9,129 nucleotides of DNA from Deltaproteobacteria bacterium (GTDB lineage Bacteria; Desulfobacterota; GWC2-55-46): the NCBI GenBank assembly GCA_016234955.1, contig JACRNN010000246.1:1-9129 (forward strand), read 5' to 3'. Below, one piece after another: positions 5,838 to 9,129 of the stretch. A model generated the notes under the pieces. It was not told the DNA's origin and did not search any database. It saw nothing but the letters and a program-made list of their open reading frames with translations. The position numbers were made by a program, and so were the translations under genes. Numbering within the stretch: position 1 is the first letter of the stretch; the number at the start of each line of letters is the position of its first letter.

Positions 5838-7097
5838 ATGTCATCTCTAAAGGGTGAGATACTGGACATAGCCATGAGGGCAAGAGCGGCCTCGTTCGAG
5901 GTGGCCAGGCTCTCAACCGCCGTAAAAAACAACGCCCTTTTGGCGATGGCCGACGGTTTGATACAGGGCGCGGAGCTTCTCAAGGAGGCCAACTCGCTTG
6001 ACATAGAGGCCGCGCGCCGCAAAGAACTTTCAAAGGCCATGATAGACAGGCTCACCATCTCCGACAAGGTCATCGCCGGGATGGCGAAGGGCTTGAGGGA
6101 GGTAGTGGAGCTTCCCGACCCGGTGGGAGAGGTCACCGGCATGTGGAAGAGGCCGAACGGCTTGAGGGTCGGCAGGATGCGCATACCCATAGGGGTTATA
6201 GGCATAATCTATGAATCGAGGCCGAACGTGACCGCGGACGCGGCGGGCCTGTGCCTCAAGTCGGGCAACGCCGTAATCCTCCGGGGAGGCAGCGAGGCGA
6301 TCAACTCCAACATGGCCATAGCGAGGGTCATTGTCAGGGCCTGCGAATCCTCGGGCGTGCCGGCAACAGCCATCCAGGTAGTGCCGACCGTAGAGCGCGA
6401 GGCGGTATTGGAGATGCTCAAGCTCGAGGAGTACATAGACCTGATAATCCCGAGGGGCGGGGAGGGGCTCATAAGGTTCGTCGTGGAGCACTCGAAGATA
6501 CCGGTCATCAAGCACTACAAGGGCGTATGCCACATCTTCGTCGATGAGTCCGCCGGCATCGAGATGGCGCAGAGGATATGCCTGAACGCCAAGGCCCAGA
6601 GGCCAGGCGTATGCAACGCCATGGAGACTCTCCTTGTCCACAGGGGCGTTGCCGCCAGGTTCCTCCCTCCCATGCATCAGAGGTTCAAGGAGGCAGGGGT
6701 GGAGCTTCGCGGGTGTCCAAGGACCGTGGATATATTAAAGGATATAAAGAAAGCGTCCGAAGAGGATTGGGGGGCGGAATATCTCGACCTCATACTCTCG
6801 GTCAGGGTGGTTGACGGCCTTGAAGATGCTATCGCGCATATAGAGAAGTACGGCTCCCTCCATACGGAATCGATAGTGACCGGAGACTACGCCAACGCCC
6901 AGAGGTTCATAAACGAGGTCAATTCCTCCACGGTGCTGGTGAACGCGTCCACGAGGTTCTCAGACGGCTATCAGCTCGGCCTCGGCGCCGAGATTGGGAT
7001 ATCGACCACCAAGATACACGCCTTCGGCCCTATGGGGCTTGAGGAGCTCACTACCCGGAAGTTCATCATCTACGGCGATGGTCAGATAAGGGAATAA
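5838..7097 (+). CDS. proA: Gamma-glutamyl phosphate reductase
   Basis: This cytoplasmic enzyme reduces gamma-glutamyl phosphate with NADPH to glutamate-5-semialdehyde, the second proline-synthesis step, following ProB. The 419-residue protein belongs to the aldehyde dehydrogenase superfamily. Visible landmarks are IPIGVIGIIYESRPNVT (116-132), LKSGNAVILRGGSEA (140-154), the catalytic Cys259 in QRPGVCNAMETLLVH, the ProA signature AIAHIEKYGSLHTESI (331-346) and VNASTRFSDGYQLGLGAEIG (368-387). The length matches typical ProA. The frame is open upstream to an ATG at 5745, which would add 31 residues (MKAGSAVEDTDV...). I choose the ATG at 5838 because AAGGAGT at 5821-5827 sits ten bases ahead and the conserved family N-terminus starts there. 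It is normally expressed with proB. No nadD gene follows, although that is common in related gene orders. Confidence 0.97.
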   Translation: MSSLKGEILDIAMRARAASFEVARLSTAVKNNALLAMADGLIQGAELLKEANSLDIEAARRKELSKAMIDRLTISDKVIAGMAKGLREVVELPDPVGEVTGMWKRPNGLRVGRMRIPIGVIGIIYESRPNVTADAAGLCLKSGNAVILRGGSEAINSNMAIARVIVRACESSGVPATAIQVVPTVEREAVLEMLKLEEYIDLIIPRGGEGLIRFVVEHSKIPVIKHYKGVCHIFVDESAGIEMAQRICLNAKAQRPGVCNAMETLLVHRGVAARFLPPMHQRFKEAGVELRGCPRTVDILKDIKKASEEDWGAEYLDLILSVRVVDGLEDAIAHIEKYGSLHTESIVTGDYANAQRFINEVNSSTVLVNASTRFSDGYQLGLGAEIGISTTKIHAFGPMGLEELTTRKFIIYGDGQIRE

Positions 7098-7117
7098 ATT
7101 TGCGGTGGGGCGGTGTC

Positions 7118-7144
7118 CCGCGTAATAAACCGGACTTTACGCGG
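7118..7144. repeat. Perfect 8-bp inverted repeat after proA
   Basis: CCGCGTAA (7118-7125) and TTACGCGG (7137-7144) are exact inverted repeats around an 11-base loop, starting 20 bases after the proA stop. No T run follows, so it is a transcript-end hairpin or repeat component and not a classical terminator. Confidence 0.6.
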
Positions 7145-7160
7145 CCCAGCGCCCGGGGTC

Positions 7161-7270
7161 TTGAAGCTCCCCGCGGCTTTTCCGCGGGGAATCTTCGACA
7201 TGTAAGGAAGTATCTATATCCGATTCGCTCGCTTGACCCCGCAAGCCTTGCCGCGGGCTGGGCGCTCGCT
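7161..7270. repeat. REP-like double-hairpin element
   Basis: CCCCGCGG (7169-7176) and CCGCGGGG (7182-7189) form a perfect 8-bp stem, extended by T/A and by GAAG (7163-7166) with CTTC. A second hairpin uses CCCGC (7238-7242) with GCGGG (7253-7257), with an inner GCAAG/CTTGC option. CGCTCGCT flanks the second hairpin at 7226-7233 and 7263-7270. The string CCCCGCGGCTT is shared with 3231-3241 after rpmA, suggesting a recurring intergenic element. A 65-codon open frame runs through this stretch but shows no protein-like features. Confidence 0.5.
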
Positions 7271-7283
7271 ATGCATGTTCAGG

Positions 7284-7329
7284 ACGCCGGGAGATGAGCC
7301 TGTCCGGGGCCCGGAACCCCGGCGTTTTT
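7284..7329 (+). terminator. Intrinsic terminator, end of the obg-proBA transcript
   Basis: ACGCCGGG (7284-7291) and CCCGGCGT (7318-7325) pair perfectly over 8 bp, immediately followed by TTTT. Nested within is a competing hairpin, CCGGGG (7304-7309) with CCCCGG (7317-7322). It is the first strong hairpin with a T run downstream of proA and probably ends that operon about 190-230 bases after its stop. Confidence 0.6.
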
Positions 7330-7360
7330 CAGAGTTTTTAAAAAAATCCGCGCCGGGTGG

Positions 7361-7403
7361 TTGCAAATTTTATATTTATTAAAAAGTTTTTTTCTGTTAT
7401 AAC
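7361..7403 (+). promoter_or_regulatory. AT-rich promoter candidate for the PATAN gene
   Basis: Positions 7340-7405 are conspicuously AT-rich with A and T runs, in an otherwise GC-rich sequence. TATAAC at 7398-7403 is a plausible -10, with only a weak -35 (TTTATT, 7375-7380) 17 bases upstream. TTGCAA at 7361-7366 is too far away. Transcription from here would give a leader of roughly 205 bases before the ATG at 7617. Confidence 0.3.
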
Positions 7404-7430
7404 TGATCCGTATGGCGGGAGAGGTCGGAG

Positions 7431-7453
7431 AAACTGTACGGTGGTACGGTTTT
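7431..7453. repeat. 9-bp inverted repeat in the PATAN gene leader
   Basis: AAACTGTAC (7431-7439) faces GTACGGTTT (7444-7452) around a GGTG loop, all nine positions pairing with one G-U wobble. A short T run (7450-7453) overlaps the right arm. It could be an RNA hairpin or a dyad-symmetric operator just downstream of the promoter candidate. Confidence 0.55.
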
Positions 7454-7517
7454 AGTGTTTCCTTCGGGTAAATCAAGCCCGGCCTGCCGCGTATAAAAAA
7501 CAGATATTCTTTCGGAT

Positions 7518-7573
7518 GCCCGCTTGCTTGCAGGCGGGCGGTTTTAATATTCTGAAACCGCCGTGATTTTTTT
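7518..7573 (+). promoter_or_regulatory. Two overlapping, mutually exclusive hairpins (possible attenuator)
   Basis: Hairpin 1 is GCCCGCTTG-CTTG-CAGGCGGGC (7518-7539), nine pairs with one wobble. Hairpin 2 pairs GGCGGTTT (7537-7544) with AAACCGCC (7555-7562), eight perfect pairs, then GTGA and seven T (7567-7573). They share 7537-7539 and so cannot both form fully. Hairpin 2 resembles a terminator with a slightly distant T run, 44 bases before the PATAN gene ATG. No known riboswitch class is recognised. Confidence 0.45.
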
Positions 7574-7616
7574 AGCCCAGGCGGGTTCATCAACGGCGTA
7601 CCGGGCGGAGGCGTTA

Positions 7617-8024
7617 ATGGGCGTTAAAGGCAGACTCAAGGACATGGGGCTTGTCGATATCATCCAGATATTCAACGCCGAGCGCAAGACCGTGGCCATA
7701 CACCTCGGCTCAGAGATGGGCTACGGCAGGGTCTACATGCAGAACGGCAATATCGTGCATGCCGTTTACAGGGAGTTTACAGGGGCGGAGGCCTTCTATA
7801 TGCTCCTTGCCTGGAAGGACGGGGAGTTCGAGGTGGAGCCGGACGCGACCGTGCCCGAACGGTCCATAAACGAGCCGCCTGAGGGGCTCATACTCGAAGG
7901 GCTGAGGAGGCTCGATGAGAGCAGGGGCAGGGGGGTCGCCGAAGGCGGGTATATCGGCGGGGACATAGAGTCGATAAGGCTCATAAACAGGCTCCTTGAA
8001 TTAGGGATACTGGAGAAGATTTAG
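7617..8024 (+). CDS. PATAN/DUF4388 domain protein
   Basis: This small 135-residue protein consists mostly of a PATAN (DUF4388) domain. The typical pattern is visible: an opening GRLKDMGLVDIIQIF (5-19), then ERKTVAIHLGSE, a GRVYMQNGNIVHAVY block around 36-51, and a GAEAFYMLLAWKDGEFEV block around 55-72. The rest (about 75-135) is charged and ends in a predicted helix with RLINRLLELGILEKI. PATAN domains occur in signalling proteins of cyanobacteria (PatA) and Desulfobacterota/Myxococcota, often with response regulators, and probably mediate protein interaction. No enzyme activity can be assigned. The ATG at 7617 has GGAGG at 7607-7611. A GTG at 7563 in the same frame would add 18 residues but has no ribosome-binding site and overlaps the leader hairpin. 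The sensor-like gene 131 bases downstream on the same strand may be a functional partner. Confidence 0.85.
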   Translation: MGVKGRLKDMGLVDIIQIFNAERKTVAIHLGSEMGYGRVYMQNGNIVHAVYREFTGAEAFYMLLAWKDGEFEVEPDATVPERSINEPPEGLILEGLRRLDESRGRGVAEGGYIGGDIESIRLINRLLELGILEKI

Positions 8025-8029
8025 CGGGG

Positions 8030-8051
8030 TTTTTTAGCGTTGCCCCGGGGC
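8030..8051. repeat. T6-AGCGTT motif and 10-bp palindrome
   Basis: TTTTTTAGCGTT (8030-8041) repeats the 12-mer at 3410-3421 in the obg leader. It is followed by GCCCCGGGGC (8042-8051), a perfect palindrome, whose left half can alternatively pair with CGGGG at 8025-8029 next to the PATAN stop. No T run follows on either strand, so I do not call it a terminator. Confidence 0.5.
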
Positions 8052-8155
8052 TGTCGATGGACGCGCCATTCATCCGTTAAGGCCCCCGGCGGGCTCGACG
8101 AGGAAGCCGGGCGGTCAAGACGGTTTCGGCCTCAAGAGTCCGGGAGAAGGCGAAG

Positions 8156-9129
8156 ATGCCGATGGATGTCAAGAATATAGCCGTAATAGGGGCGAACAAG
8201 GACGGCCTGCGTCTCCTGCCGCTTCTTCTGAAAGACAGGAAGAGCAGGGTCTGCATGATAGCGGACTCGAACAGGGACGCAATGCTCTTCAAGCTCAACG
8301 AGCTCGGCTACGGCATAGCCGGGAAGCACGACATAAAGCTTTCAAACGACATCGAGGATATCAAGAAGATCAAGGGCCTCGATATAATCATAAATACCCT
8401 GCAGGACCAGACGACCGAGAGGTTCCTGGAGAGCGCAGAATTCAAGGACGTCGAGAAATTGAACCCGTTGAGCACGAGGCTTTTGTGGGGGGTCAGGGCC
8501 AACGCCCCCGCGAAGGGCGAGGTTATGGACAGGGCGAACGAGCAGGCCGCTCTGCTGTCCGCGTTCCGCGAGATAGTGGACGCCGTGCGTCTTACGATAG
8601 ACCGCAAGGAACTCCTTTCGGTCATACTCAAGCTCGTCACCGAATCGACGCGCGCCGAGAGGGGCTCCATCATGCTCGTATCCGAGGAGGAGGGCACGTT
8701 AAGGGTCGAGATAGCCAAGGGCATGGACGAGGAGGTCGTAAGGAAGATCCGCGTGCCCCTGGGCGAGGGGATATCCGGCAAGGTCGCCAGCGAAGGCAAA
8801 CCGCGCCTCATAGCCGGCAAGGCCAAGGGGGAGGACTTCGAGCGTCCGATGGACAGGTCCGACGTCAAGAGCGCCATGAGCGTGCCGCTTGTGGTCAGCG
8901 GAGAGACCATAGGGGTCATCAACGTAAGCTCGAGCGAATCGCCCCATGCCTTCACGAGCGAGGACCTGAACTTCCTCAGCAGCATGGCCGCGCTCGCCGC
9001 GGAGGTCATCAAGAGGTCCAACGAGTACGAGAGGCTCAGGGTGGACGCCGCCAAGTTCACCTTCTGGAAAGAGGTCGATTCCATAATGTCCTCCCCGCTG
9101 CCGATAGACAGGCGTCTGAATTCAGTGGC
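8156..9129 (+). CDS. Rossmann-GAF sensor protein, 3' end missing
   Basis: The frame is open from the ATG at 8156 to the window edge (324 codons, no stop), so only the N-terminal part is visible. Residues 6-113 look like a nucleotide-binding Rossmann unit: IAVIGANKDG (8-17) as a degenerate glycine loop, Asp37 ending strand 2 in MIADSN, LDIIINT (75-81), and LSTRLLWGV. This resembles NAD-binding N-termini fused to sensor proteins. A helical linker (about 120-150) leads to a GAF domain (about 150-286) with RGSIMLVSE, GEGISGKVASEGKPRLIAG (203-221) and MSVPLVVSGETIGVINV (241-257). A charged coiled-coil-like helix follows. The output domain (histidine kinase, GGDEF, HD-GYP or other) lies beyond the window. 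AGAAGG at 8145-8150 supports this start; another ATG lies two codons later. It follows the PATAN gene on the same strand and may form a signalling pair with it. Confidence 0.85.
   Translation, partial: MPMDVKNIAVIGANKDGLRLLPLLLKDRKSRVCMIADSNRDAMLFKLNELGYGIAGKHDIKLSNDIEDIKKIKGLDIIINTLQDQTTERFLESAEFKDVEKLNPLSTRLLWGVRANAPAKGEVMDRANEQAALLSAFREIVDAVRLTIDRKELLSVILKLVTESTRAERGSIMLVSEEEGTLRVEIAKGMDEEVVRKIRVPLGEGISGKVASEGKPRLIAGKAKGEDFERPMDRSDVKSAMSVPLVVSGETIGVINVSSSESPHAFTSEDLNFLSSMAALAAEVIKRSNEYERLRVDAAKFTFWKEVDSIMSSPLPIDRRLNSV

Noticed and set aside
6030..6677. 215-codon minus-strand open frame opposite proA
   Set aside because: It is His/Arg/Pro-rich antisense of conserved ProA sequence without a credible start region.
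7100..7297. 65-codon plus-strand frame just after proA
   Set aside because: It runs through REP-like hairpins, has no Shine-Dalgarno, and its composition follows the repeats.
7279..7593. 104-codon minus-strand frame in the proA-PATAN gap
   Set aside because: It covers a terminator, an AT-rich promoter-like region and leader hairpins. The translated sequence is basic and without family resemblance.
7405..7616. Known riboswitch (for example c-di-GMP) in the PATAN leader
   Set aside because: None of the conserved core motifs I know could be found. Only generic hairpins are visible.
8308..9084. 258-codon minus-strand open frame near the right end
   Set aside because: The plus strand there encodes a continuous Rossmann-GAF protein with family motifs, while the minus frame is low-complexity Ser/Leu-rich.

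Overview
The window looks like a conserved core segment of a GC-rich Gram-negative genome. The gene order rplU-rpmA-obg-proB-proA is a common bacterial core arrangement and is familiar from Desulfobacterota (former Deltaproteobacteria) such as Geobacter. Coding strands strongly prefer ATA for isoleucine and AGG for arginine despite high GC. Intergenic regions carry palindromic dispersed repeats ending in CTCAGAATGACAG. I infer an uncultured or poorly characterised Desulfobacterota- or Nitrospirota-like bacterium, but the lineage is not proven by the sequence.

Layout. Positions 1-176 hold a repeat-rich intergenic region, with a palindromic repeat element and a 15-bp tandem duplication. A secreted DUF3108 protein follows (177-1055, +). 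It converges on a major facilitator superfamily transporter (1062-2263, -) that is split by one missing base near 1448-1451. A strong sigma70-type promoter (2342-2370) then starts the ribosomal genes rplU (L21, 2403-2714) and rpmA (L27, 2894-3145), with a second copy of the dispersed repeat between them. A hairpin-plus-T-run terminator follows rpmA. A 246-base spacer then contains an imperfect inverted repeat and a 51-bp tandem duplication that copies the ribosome-binding region of obg. Next come obg (3460-4482), proB (4524-5651) and proA (5838-7097). The proB-proA gap contains a run of 12 G and a possible short leader ORF coupled to an N-terminally extended proA frame.

Positions 7098-7616 contain no convincing gene. 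They hold REP-like hairpins, a terminator, an AT-rich promoter candidate and a leader with two mutually exclusive hairpins ahead of a small PATAN/DUF4388 regulatory protein gene (7617-8024). After 131 bases comes a gene running off the right end (8156 onward). It encodes an N-terminal Rossmann-like domain followed by a GAF domain, and is probably the front of a larger sensor protein.

Functionally, rplU/rpmA/obg belong to the ribosome and its assembly. ProB and ProA catalyse consecutive steps of proline synthesis from glutamate. The last two genes look like signal transduction. I see no CRISPR array, tRNA, rRNA, insertion sequence or phage gene, and no clear novel multi-gene system. The most interesting parts are the intergenic architecture, the polyguanine tract before proA and the Rossmann-GAF sensor.
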